This document shows, piece after piece, positions 1 through 4,904 of a stretch of DNA of 5,422 nucleotides. The stretch covers positions 1 through 5,422 of the forward strand of contig JBHOQW010000092.1 in assembly GCA_042408665.1 (NCBI GenBank), written 5' to 3'. Below the pieces are notes generated by a model. It ran no database searches. It saw nothing but the letters and a program-made list of their open reading frames with translations, and was not told where the DNA came from. The stretch comes from CAUJGQ01 sp042408665 (GTDB lineage Bacteria > Chloroflexota > Dehalococcoidia > CAUJGQ01). The stretch's first letter is position 1. Each line of letters begins with the position of its first letter. Both the position numbers and the translations under genes were made by a program.

Positions 1-617
1 CGGAAGACGGCCAGCACCATGCGCTGACCGAAGTCGATGCCGCCGCGGTCGATGCCGGCCTGGGCGCGCACGGTGGAATGGGCGCCGTCGCAGCCCACCA
101 GGTAGTCGGCCACGAGCTCCTGGGAGACGGTGGGCTCGTCCGTGTGGGTGATGCGCACGCGCACGCCCGCTGCGTCCTGGGTGATGGCGGTGGCGGTCCA
201 GCCGAAGAGCGTGGTGACGGTGGGGCACTGGCCCAGCCGCCGTCGTAGCACTTCCTCGGTGAGGTACTGCGGCAGCCGCTCGTTGGCCTGGAAGTAGTAC
301 GGCCGCACCGATTCGCCGCGCCCGTTCCCGCCGAACGAGGGGTACCAGTACTCGCTCGCGAGGGTGCCGTAGGCGGTGATGCCGCCGATGGGGTAACCGG
401 GCGGGAGGAGGCGAGCGGCGCGCAGCTCGTCGGCGATGCCCCAGAAGTAGAAGTGCTCCATGGTGCGGTTGGTGAGGTTCTGGCCCTTGGGGATGCGCTG
501 GGGGGTGAGGCGTCGTTCCACCAGGGCGCAGCTGATGTTGCGCCGGCCCAGCTCGATGGCCAGCGCCACGCCCACCGGTCCCCCGCCGACGATCACCACC
601 TGGTAGCGTCGTTCCAT
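1..617 (-). CDS. FAD-dependent aromatic monooxygenase (PHBH fold), N-terminal 205 residues, cut by window edge
   Basis: The reading frame is open from the ATG at 617 to the window edge, so the C-terminal part lies outside. The N-terminus has a dinucleotide-binding Rossmann motif, GGGPVG at residues 11-16, followed by E34 at the end of the second strand, where the FAD ribose is normally bound. A second FAD/NAD(P)H motif of this family, GCDGAHSTVR, lies at residues 175-184 with the D177-G178 pair. Together these identify the p-hydroxybenzoate hydroxylase-type flavin monooxygenases, soluble enzymes that use NAD(P)H and O2 to hydroxylate phenolic rings. Residues 45-58, which include QNLTNRTMEHF, resemble the usual segment of this group from memory. 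AGGAG at 626-630 lies 8 nt upstream of the ATG and supports the start. The gene follows the Rieske oxygenase after a 348-nt gap, with a 12-bp palindrome just upstream of the ribosome binding site. The family is well supported, but the substrate cannot be assigned. Confidence 0.93.
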   Translation of the reverse strand, partial: MERRYQVVIVGGGPVGVALAIELGRRNISCALVERRLTPQRIPKGQNLTNRTMEHFYFWGIADELRAARLLPPGYPIGGITAYGTLASEYWYPSFGGNGRGESVRPYYFQANERLPQYLTEEVLRRRLGQCPTVTTLFGWTATAITQDAAGVRVRITHTDEPTVSQELVADYLVGCDGAHSTVRAQAGIDRGGIDFGQRMVLAVF

Positions 618-625
618 TCGACCCT

Positions 626-630
626 CTCCT
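626..630 (-). promoter_or_regulatory. Ribosome binding site of the FAD monooxygenase
   Basis: AGGAG on the minus strand lies 8 nt before the ATG at 617. It decides the start of a gene whose other end is not visible. Confidence 0.7.
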
Positions 631-633
631 GAC

Positions 634-645
634 CAAACCGGTTTG
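634..645. promoter_or_regulatory. Perfect 12-bp palindrome, candidate operator upstream of the FAD monooxygenase
   Basis: CAAACCGGTTTG is a perfect 12-bp palindrome ending 3 nt upstream of the AGGAG ribosome binding site and 16 nt upstream of the ATG. Its AAA/TTT arms stand out in GC-rich surroundings. A dimeric repressor such as a MarR or TetR protein could bind here and block transcription or initiation, but this is inferred from symmetry and position only. No -10/-35 pair is recognisable next to it. Confidence 0.45.
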
Positions 646-678
646 TGAGCATGGGTCCTGGGCGCGTCCGACGCGGGT

Positions 679-694
679 GAGGCGGTTCCGCCTC
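679..694. repeat. 7-bp inverted repeat with 2-nt centre
   Basis: The sequence reads GAGGCGG, TT, CCGCCTC. The arms match perfectly, and a G-T wobble plus a G-C pair (677/696) extend them outward. It lies 62-77 nt upstream of the FAD monooxygenase ATG, so it could be an operator or a leader hairpin. In DNA this GC-rich it could also be chance. Confidence 0.3.
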
Positions 695-965
695 GCCTCC
701 CTCGAACCCATCACAGCGCGTCGCTCCGCCGCCGCGGCCTGACTGGATCGGCCTGTGCATCCCGCCCCGGCGGCGGTGGACACGTGGCCGGCTGCGCTGG
801 CCCCGCGACGATGGTGTGACCCGCGGACACCGGGGTCGCCTCTCGTCGCGCTCGGGCGACCGCCCGCATCTCGGAGCGAACCGCTCGGCCCGTGTCAGCA
901 CTCCACCACCCCGGCGAACGCCGACCGTCTGCCGCATTGGGTGCCGCCACCGATTCACCGAGCGG

Positions 966-2234
966 TCAGACGCGCGCTAGCAGCCGTTCCCGGGCGCCCT
1001 CGTCGAACGGCACCTCCCGTCGGAGAATGACGGAGGCCGAGCGCACCCGGTAGGCGTCCGGGCGGTGCGCCGCGGCCGGTTCCTGCCCCTGCTGCAGGTT
1101 CTTGGCCAGCCGCAGCAGGAGCCGCCGGTAAGCGATGATCGCCGTGTCGGCGGTGCCCAGATGCTCCCGCGTGCGGTCCACGATCGGCCCCATGGACTCC
1201 TGCACGGCCATGTCCTGCTCGCTGATCCCCTTGATGCCGGTGTAGCTCTGCGTCTTCTGGGCCTGGCGGTCGACCAGGTAATTGTTGCGGGCGTTGCGAA
1301 TGGGCACGTACTGCTCATCCACCTCGCAGTGGATGCCGTAGCCGGCCCGCATCTCTGCCAGCTCGGCCTCGGTGAGCGGCCGGTCGGGGTGCCAAGTGAT
1401 GGTGAACGTCCAGACGTGCTCATCGTCGATCGGCACCCAGGCGTGGCCGCTCAGGGGCTGGCCCGGCTCCAGCGCGCCGGGGATCATCGTGTACCAGGGC
1501 AGCAGGAACTGGGTGATGCGCCAGTAATAAGCGTCGTCACCGGCGTCGCGCCGCGCGCCGATGAGCAGCCCGTAGTCGGTCTGCTTCACGGTGAAGCGCG
1601 GGGCGGTGTCCCGCACCATGAGGTCTGAGCGCGTCAGCGCCCGCCCGTCGGGGCGCGCAGGGGCCAGCGTGCGGTGGAGGAAGGAGACGTGGCTGGAATC
1701 GATGCCGCCCTCCACCGCCTGGGCCCAGTTGCTTTGCTGTAGTCGCTTGGTGAGCAGGCGGTGGCTGGCGGGCACACGTGCCCACTCCAGTTGCGGCGGC
1801 TCCGGCGGCATCAGCTCGCGCGGGCCCATGTAGGCCCAGATAACGCCGCCCCATTCCCGCGCCGGGTAGGCCGTCTGCTTGACCTTCTCCTTGAAGCGTG
1901 ACTCGGGCGGCTCGTTGGGCATGTCCACGCAGTTGCCCTCGACGTCGAACTTCCAGCCGTGGTAGACGCAGCGCAGCCCACACTCCTCGTTGCGCCCCCA
2001 GAAGAGGTGGGCACGACGGTGTGGGCAGTAGGCGTCGAGCACACCGATCCGCCCCATGGTGTCCTTGAAGGCCACCAGGTCCTCGCCCAGGATGCGCAAC
2101 CGAACCGGCGGACAGTCCGGCTCGGGCAGCTCCTCGGCTAGCAGCACCGGCACCCAGAACCGGCGCAAGAGTTGGCCCATCGGCGTATCGGGACCCGTGC
2201 GGGTGAGCAGCTCGTTCTCTTCCCGGCTGAGCAT
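966..2234 (-). CDS. Rieske non-heme iron aromatic ring oxygenase, alpha subunit (phthalate 4,5-dioxygenase-like)
   Basis: This 422-residue protein is of typical length for phthalate dioxygenase-type oxygenase components. The Rieske [2Fe-2S] site is complete: C70-x-H72 and C89-x2-H92, separated by 16 residues. The mononuclear iron site is visible as E175-GGI-D179-SS-H182-VSFL-H187. D179 is the residue that normally bridges electron transfer between neighbouring subunits, and H182 and H187 are iron ligands. D341, in the QDMAVQESMG segment, is the likely third ligand. Family enzymes work in the cytoplasm, taking electrons from a reductase to dihydroxylate or O-/N-demethylate aromatic substrates. 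The N-terminus (LLTRTGP, then LPEPDCPPVR) resembles phthalate 4,5-dioxygenase relatives from memory. No beta subunit is expected for this group, and no reductase is in the window. AGGAGG 9 nt upstream supports the ATG start. The family is certain, but the substrate and the mono- or dioxygenase activity are not. Confidence 0.95.
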   Translation of the reverse strand: MLSREENELLTRTGPDTPMGQLLRRFWVPVLLAEELPEPDCPPVRLRILGEDLVAFKDTMGRIGVLDAYCPHRRAHLFWGRNEECGLRCVYHGWKFDVEGNCVDMPNEPPESRFKEKVKQTAYPAREWGGVIWAYMGPRELMPPEPPQLEWARVPASHRLLTKRLQQSNWAQAVEGGIDSSHVSFLHRTLAPARPDGRALTRSDLMVRDTAPRFTVKQTDYGLLIGARRDAGDDAYYWRITQFLLPWYTMIPGALEPGQPLSGHAWVPIDDEHVWTFTITWHPDRPLTEAELAEMRAGYGIHCEVDEQYVPIRNARNNYLVDRQAQKTQSYTGIKGISEQDMAVQESMGPIVDRTREHLGTADTAIIAYRRLLLRLAKNLQQGQEPAAAHRPDAYRVRSASVILRREVPFDEGARERLLARV

Positions 2235-2243
2235 AGTCGGTCG

Positions 2244-2249
2244 CCTCCT
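2244..2249 (-). promoter_or_regulatory. Ribosome binding site of the Rieske oxygenase
   Basis: AGGAGG on the minus strand lies 9 nt before the ATG at 2234. It is a full match to the core anti-Shine-Dalgarno sequence and predicts good translation of the oxygenase. Confidence 0.75.
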
Positions 2250-2280
2250 CCCTCACGCGTGTGTCCGCCTGTGTCTCGTC

Positions 2281-2307
2281 CAGCGGTTGATCCGTTCGTC
2301 ACCGCTG
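2281..2307. repeat. Inverted repeat in the Rieske oxygenase leader
   Basis: CAGCGGT at 2281-2287 and ACCGCTG at 2301-2307 are perfect 7-bp arms separated by 13 nt. The right-hand end lies 73 nt upstream of the oxygenase ATG. The total span of 27 bp would suit a dimeric regulator contacting two major grooves, or a leader hairpin. No recognisable minus-strand promoter accompanies it. It may be chance. Confidence 0.3.
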
Positions 2308-2340
2308 CCTCTTCATCCGCAGCGTGCCCTGCTCAAGGCG

Positions 2341-2358
2341 AGGGCGCGATGCCGCCCT
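2341..2358. repeat. GC-rich hairpin between dehydrogenase and Rieske genes
   Basis: AGGGCG-CGATGC-CGCCCT gives a perfect 6-bp stem with a 6-nt loop, 71 nt past the dehydrogenase stop codon. On the minus strand it is followed by CGCCTT rather than a T-run, so it is not a standard terminator. It could act as an intercistronic mRNA stem or be chance. Confidence 0.25.
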
Positions 2359-2429
2359 GATCCAGCCCTCAACGGTTTGTGCCGGCTCCTGAACCGCTTT
2401 TGGTACCCGCGCCCTCTCACGCGCATCAC

Positions 2430-3527
2430 TCAGGTCGAGGCCAGCACCGTCACGTGAATGGCGGCCGGCAGACCGACACCGCCGACGGATTTGATAGCAA
2501 GGTCCACTTCAGACAGCGCAAAGCGGTGGGTCGCCAGCTTGTGGAACGGGTACCTGCCGGAGGCCAAGCACTGGATGGCGAGCTCTACCGCCTGGTAGCT
2601 GTGTCCGCGCAGCCCTTTGATCGTCAGTCGCTTGGTGACGAGGTGCTCCAGGCGCAGCGCCGCGCTTTGCCGGCGGTGCACCGTTGCTACCATGATGGTG
2701 CCGCCCTTGCGGACACAGTGCATCGCTGTGGCCAGGCTGTCCGGGGCGCCCGCGGTGTCCACCACCACATCGACACCGCGGCCACCGGTCATGTCCTGCA
2801 CGCGCTCGCGCACGTCCTCGCGCTCGACGTCCACGGTGACGTCCGCCCCGAAGAGCGTGGCGACCGCCAGTCGGTGTGCGTCACGGCTGAGCCCGCTGAC
2901 GATGACGCACGCCGCCCCCGCCTGCTTAGCCGCCAGGCAGGCCACCAGCCCCTGCTGGCCAGGGCCTTCGATCAGCACGCTCATGCCCGGGCCGATGCCG
3001 CCGTCGAAGCAAGCCCACTGGATCCCGTTGCTCACAGGGATGAACATCGTCGCCAGTTCCGGCGGCAGATGGGCGGGCAGCCGGTGGAGGACGGCGTTGG
3101 GGTGCAGGTAGAGGTACTGGGCGTAGCCGCCCCAGAGGGCGGGGGACACCGTGACCGGCGTGGCGCCGTACCGCAACGCTCCGGGGCGGCCGATCTGGGT
3201 GGCGTCGCACAGGCGGAAGTCACCGGACCGGCAGAGCGCGCAGTGGCCGCAGGGCAGATACTCCTCGACGGCGACCCGGTCGCCCTCCTGCACGCCCCAG
3301 CGTTTGGCGGCGAGGGGGCCGAGCTGCGCGATCACCCCCACGGTTTCGTGGCCCAGGATCAGCGGGGTGGCGTCCTCCCGCTGGTAGAGGTGCCAGTCGG
3401 AGCCGCACACGCCGGTGGCTTCCACCTTGAGCAGGCCGGCGTCGGCCTCGACCTCCGGCAGCGCGTACTCCCGCACCTCTGTCTGGAGTCGGCCGATCTT
3501 GGTTGCGGCCAGTGCCGATGCGCCCAC
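2430..3527 (-). CDS. Zinc-dependent medium-chain dehydrogenase/reductase (alcohol dehydrogenase family)
   Basis: This 365-residue cytoplasmic oxidoreductase has the GroES-like domain followed by a Rossmann domain. The catalytic-zinc motif GVCGSDWH contains C41, and GHETVG supplies H60 and E61. The structural-zinc site is complete, with C93, C96, C99 and C107. The NAD(P)-binding loop is GPGQQG at 188-193. The second Rossmann strand ends in SGLSR (211-215) rather than an acidic residue, which may favour NADP(H). In the sorbitol dehydrogenase alignment that I can reconstruct by eye, the usual fourth zinc ligand falls at I163, so metal coordination may differ from classical members. The start is GTG: no in-frame ATG lies nearby, and GGGAGGAG ends 4 nt upstream. 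The gene lies 88 nt after marR. Its likely job is oxidising an alcohol or diol, or reducing an aldehyde, in the pathway. The substrate is unknown. Confidence 0.92.
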   Translation of the reverse strand: MGASALAATKIGRLQTEVREYALPEVEADAGLLKVEATGVCGSDWHLYQREDATPLILGHETVGVIAQLGPLAAKRWGVQEGDRVAVEEYLPCGHCALCRSGDFRLCDATQIGRPGALRYGATPVTVSPALWGGYAQYLYLHPNAVLHRLPAHLPPELATMFIPVSNGIQWACFDGGIGPGMSVLIEGPGQQGLVACLAAKQAGAACVIVSGLSRDAHRLAVATLFGADVTVDVEREDVRERVQDMTGGRGVDVVVDTAGAPDSLATAMHCVRKGGTIMVATVHRRQSAALRLEHLVTKRLTIKGLRGHSYQAVELAIQCLASGRYPFHKLATHRFALSEVDLAIKSVGGVGLPAAIHVTVLAST

Positions 3528-3531
3528 GGTG

Positions 3532-3539
3532 CTCCTCCC
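3532..3539 (-). promoter_or_regulatory. Ribosome binding site selecting a GTG start for the dehydrogenase
   Basis: GGGAGGAG on the minus strand lies 4 nt (6 nt from the GGGAGG core) before the GTG at 3527. This strong site is the main support for the non-ATG start. Confidence 0.75.
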
Positions 3540-3551
3540 TTCCGGGGCTCA

Positions 3552-3561
3552 GCTTCGAAGC
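3552..3561. repeat. 10-bp perfect palindrome in the marR-dehydrogenase gap
   Basis: GCTTCGAAGC lies 25-34 nt upstream of the dehydrogenase GTG. It is 13 bp away from a second palindrome at 3575-3589. It could be an operator or an mRNA stem. Confidence 0.3.
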
Positions 3562-3574
3562 CGCTACGTATGGC

Positions 3575-3589
3575 AGCGGGTCACCCGCT
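3575..3589. repeat. 15-bp inverted repeat in the marR-dehydrogenase gap
   Basis: AGCGGGT-C-ACCCGCT has perfect 7-bp arms around a single central base. It lies 26 nt past the marR stop codon and 48-62 nt before the dehydrogenase start. The single-base centre makes it a better DNA-binding palindrome than an RNA hairpin. No T-run follows, so it is not a typical terminator, and no clear promoter is visible in this gap. Confidence 0.4.
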
Positions 3590-3615
3590 CGCCGAAGTCG
3601 GTCTCCGTGGTCCAG

Positions 3616-4140
3616 TCATTGAGCGCCTCTTCCTCGGTCATCGCGCGCGGTGCCCTCGCTCGTGCCGGGCGGCGGGCCCTCCAACGCGAACACGGAGCGC
3701 AGCACCTCGATCGCCGCCATGAGCACCGACCGTTGCGCGTCGGATAGACGGGACAGTGCGGGCAGCAGGCGCGCTTGTAGCGCCTGCCGTGCCGCCGTGA
3801 GCAGGGCTTGTCCCTGGGGTGTCAGGGTGAAGCTGACGAAGCGGCGGTCCGTGGCGTTCTCCTGTCGGTTCACCAGCCCGCGCCGGACGAGGCCATCGGC
3901 GAGGCGCGAAGCCGCCGACGGTGTCAGGCCCATGTAGTCGGCCAGCGCGGTGAGCGAGGCGCCGGGCTTCCAGTCAAGGAAACTCAGCGCGCGCACCTGC
4001 GGTGGCGAGAGGTCGACGTCCGGCAGGTTCTCCATCAAGCGTCGCGTCGCCCGGATCATCGTCGGGGCGAAGGTGGCGAGCTGGGCCGCGCACTCTTCGG
4101 CGGTCACCGGGTAGTTGTTTCCTTGCTGCAGTACTTGCAT
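3616..4140 (-). CDS. MarR-family transcriptional regulator
   Basis: This 174-residue protein has the MarR layout: an N-terminal dimerisation helix, a winged helix-turn-helix at about 44-110, and C-terminal dimerisation helices at about 111-150. The recognition helix is around TPSAASRLADGLVRRG (73-88). The wing contains the family signature NATDRRFVSFTLT (95-107), with the D98-R99 pair near the DNA minor groove. The last 20 residues are low-complexity and charged. MarR proteins are usually repressors released by small phenolic ligands. The position at the head of an aromatic oxygenase cluster fits control of that cluster, but this is inferred from position. The ATG at 4140 has no Shine-Dalgarno sequence. 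The promoter boxes place the transcription start on that ATG, so a leaderless mRNA is predicted. A palindrome over the -10 box suggests autorepression. Confidence 0.94.
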   Translation of the reverse strand: MQVLQQGNNYPVTAEECAAQLATFAPTMIRATRRLMENLPDVDLSPPQVRALSFLDWKPGASLTALADYMGLTPSAASRLADGLVRRGLVNRQENATDRRFVSFTLTPQGQALLTAARQALQARLLPALSRLSDAQRSVLMAAIEVLRSVFALEGPPPGTSEGTARDDRGRGAQ

Positions 4141-4141
4141 G

Positions 4142-4165
4142 GATCAAATATAGTTGGAAGTGATC
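4142..4165. promoter_or_regulatory. Candidate MarR operator overlapping the marR -10 box
   Basis: Two overlapping symmetries are visible. GATCA at 4142-4146 and TGATC at 4161-4165 form perfect 5-bp arms around 14 nt. Inside, CAAATATAGTTG at 4145-4156 is a 12-bp palindrome matching at 10 of 12 positions, centred on the -10 box. A MarR dimer bound here would cover the -10 and the spacer and block its own promoter. Which symmetry is real cannot be told by eye. Confidence 0.45.
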
Positions 4166-4174
4166 GGTTGTCAA
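4147..4174 (-). promoter_or_regulatory. Near-consensus sigma70 promoter of marR, predicted to give a leaderless transcript
   Basis: On the minus strand, TTGACA (4174-4169) is followed after 16 nt by TATATT (4152-4147). The -35 box is a perfect match, and the -10 box has one mismatch. Only 6 nt separate the -10 box from the A of the marR ATG at 4140, which places the expected transcription start on that A. This AT-rich patch is exceptional in the window. The same promoter may serve the dehydrogenase and the oxygenase genes downstream. Confidence 0.75.
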
Positions 4175-4241
4175 GGGACGGCCGATGCCGGAGGGCGAAC
4201 GGACCGGTGTGTCGGTGGTGCGGTTACGACACAGCGGTGTG

Positions 4242-4250
4242 TGCTACGCT
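4242..4250 (+). promoter_or_regulatory. Weak candidate extended -10 for the MOSC gene
   Basis: TGC-TACGCT on the plus strand fits an extended -10 (TG-N plus a hexamer with 3 of 6 consensus bases, including the key TA and final T). A TTACGA 15 nt upstream (4224-4229) is a poor -35. Initiation near 4257 would leave a leader of about 56 nt. This is the best plus-strand candidate in the divergent region, but it is weak. Confidence 0.25.
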
Positions 4251-4312
4251 TGCAGTGAGCCGCCGCTCGCTTAGGGGTGCGGTTGAGGGCGCTTCTCGGA
4301 TGAGGGTCTAAG

Positions 4313-4810
4313 GTGACGCGCATGCGGGTGGTGGGGTTGTACACAGCCGTTACGGCCGGGGCGCCGATGATCAGCCACAGCGTGGTGGACGTGCGGCCTG
4401 GCCTCGGCGTCGTCGGCGACCGCTACGCCACCGGTCGCGGCCACTGGAGCGACCCGCGCTGGCCGGACCAGGAGCTGACGCTGGTGGAGGCGGAGGTCGC
4501 CGAGGCGCTCAACGTCGATGCCGGCGCTCTGCGGCGTAACGTGGTGACGCGCGGCGTCCGTCTGCACGAGCTGATCGGTGCACGCTTCCGCATCGGCGAG
4601 GTGCTGCTGGCCGGTGTGCGCCCCTGCGACCCGTGCCGCTATTTGGAAACGCTCACCCGGCCCGGCCTGGCGCGGGCGCTGGCGGGGCGGGGCGGGCTGC
4701 GGGCGCGGGTGCTCACCGCCGGTCGCCTATGCGTGGGCGACGCGATCGTGGTCTTCTCCACCGGTGAAGAGGGCGCATCGCAAGGATCGCGATCGTCTCT
4801 GGGCCGGTAG
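4313..4810 (+). CDS. MOSC-domain protein
   Basis: Counted from the GTG, this 165-residue protein shows MOSC-type features: GDRYATGRGHW at 35-45, RRNVVTRG at 74-81, the segment LIGARFRIGEVLL at 87-99, RPCDPCRYLE at 103-112, and GGLRARVLTAG followed by VGD near 127-143. MOSC domains are beta-barrel modules related to the C-terminus of molybdenum cofactor sulfurase. Stand-alone bacterial members are thought to handle sulfur or metal-sulfur groups, often with an essential cysteine. C105 and C108 are candidates. Two starts are possible. GTG at 4313 follows GAGGG by 6 nt, and ATG at 4322 follows AGGTGA by 5 nt and would make a 162-residue protein. The conserved part begins at MRVVGLY, so the ATG is at least as likely. 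The gene is divergent from marR, and a shared function is not shown. Confidence 0.9.
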   Translation: MTRMRVVGLYTAVTAGAPMISHSVVDVRPGLGVVGDRYATGRGHWSDPRWPDQELTLVEAEVAEALNVDAGALRRNVVTRGVRLHELIGARFRIGEVLLAGVRPCDPCRYLETLTRPGLARALAGRGGLRARVLTAGRLCVGDAIVVFSTGEEGASQGSRSSLGR

Positions 4811-4904
4811 GTGGATCTGCCCGGTGGTTGTTCCAGTAGCTAATCTGTGCGCCGGCGTGCATGGAGGACGGCCGGCGGTGCGGCGTTTCTACAATCGCTC
4901 GCGG

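Larger units (their letters stand above)
618..965. other. 348-nt gap between the Rieske oxygenase and the FAD monooxygenase
   Basis: I see no convincing gene here. Open frames in this stretch encode arginine- and proline-rich peptides without family features, as expected from GC-rich noise. Apart from the palindrome at 634-645, it holds three GC-rich inverted repeats. GAGGCGG-TT-CCGCCTC is at 679-694, CGGGCG-AC-CGCCCG is at 853-866, and ACCGCTCGG at 880-888 is complementary to CCGAGCGGT at 958-966, which overlaps the Rieske stop codon. None is followed by a T-run on the minus strand, so none is a standard intrinsic terminator. No clear promoter is visible. Confidence 0.5.

Noticed and set aside
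853..866. CGGGCG-AC-CGCCCG as an intrinsic terminator after the Rieske gene
   Set aside because: The stem is short with a 2-nt centre and no T-run. It is mentioned only as part of the gap.
593..958. 121-residue minus-strand open frame in the gap before the FAD monooxygenase
   Set aside because: The peptide is rich in Arg, Pro and Gly and has no recognisable domain. It overlaps the well-supported monooxygenase start in another frame. It is typical of GC-rich noise.
1537..2256. 239-residue minus-strand frame overlapping the Rieske gene
   Set aside because: It is an alternative frame of the oxygenase. Its composition is Arg/Ala/Gly-rich and it shows no family features.
2379..3722. 447-residue plus-strand open frame opposite the zinc dehydrogenase
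   Set aside because: It is a long antisense frame created by high GC content. The product is His/Ala/Gly/Arg-rich without motifs, whereas the opposite strand has complete zinc and Rossmann motifs.
3808..4311. Plus-strand frame ending just before the MOSC start
   Set aside because: Most of it is antisense to marR, and it crosses the marR promoter. The close junction to the MOSC start appears accidental.
4785..4794. GATCGCGATC palindrome near the MOSC stop codon
   Set aside because: It lies inside coding sequence and is a simple GATC/CG repeat common in GC-rich DNA. It has no link to a regulatory position.
4851..4876. GCCGGC-N14-GCCGGC as a terminator between the convergent MOSC and glycosylase genes
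   Set aside because: The 6-bp stem has a 14-nt loop, no T-run follows on either strand, and each arm is itself palindromic, so chance is likely.
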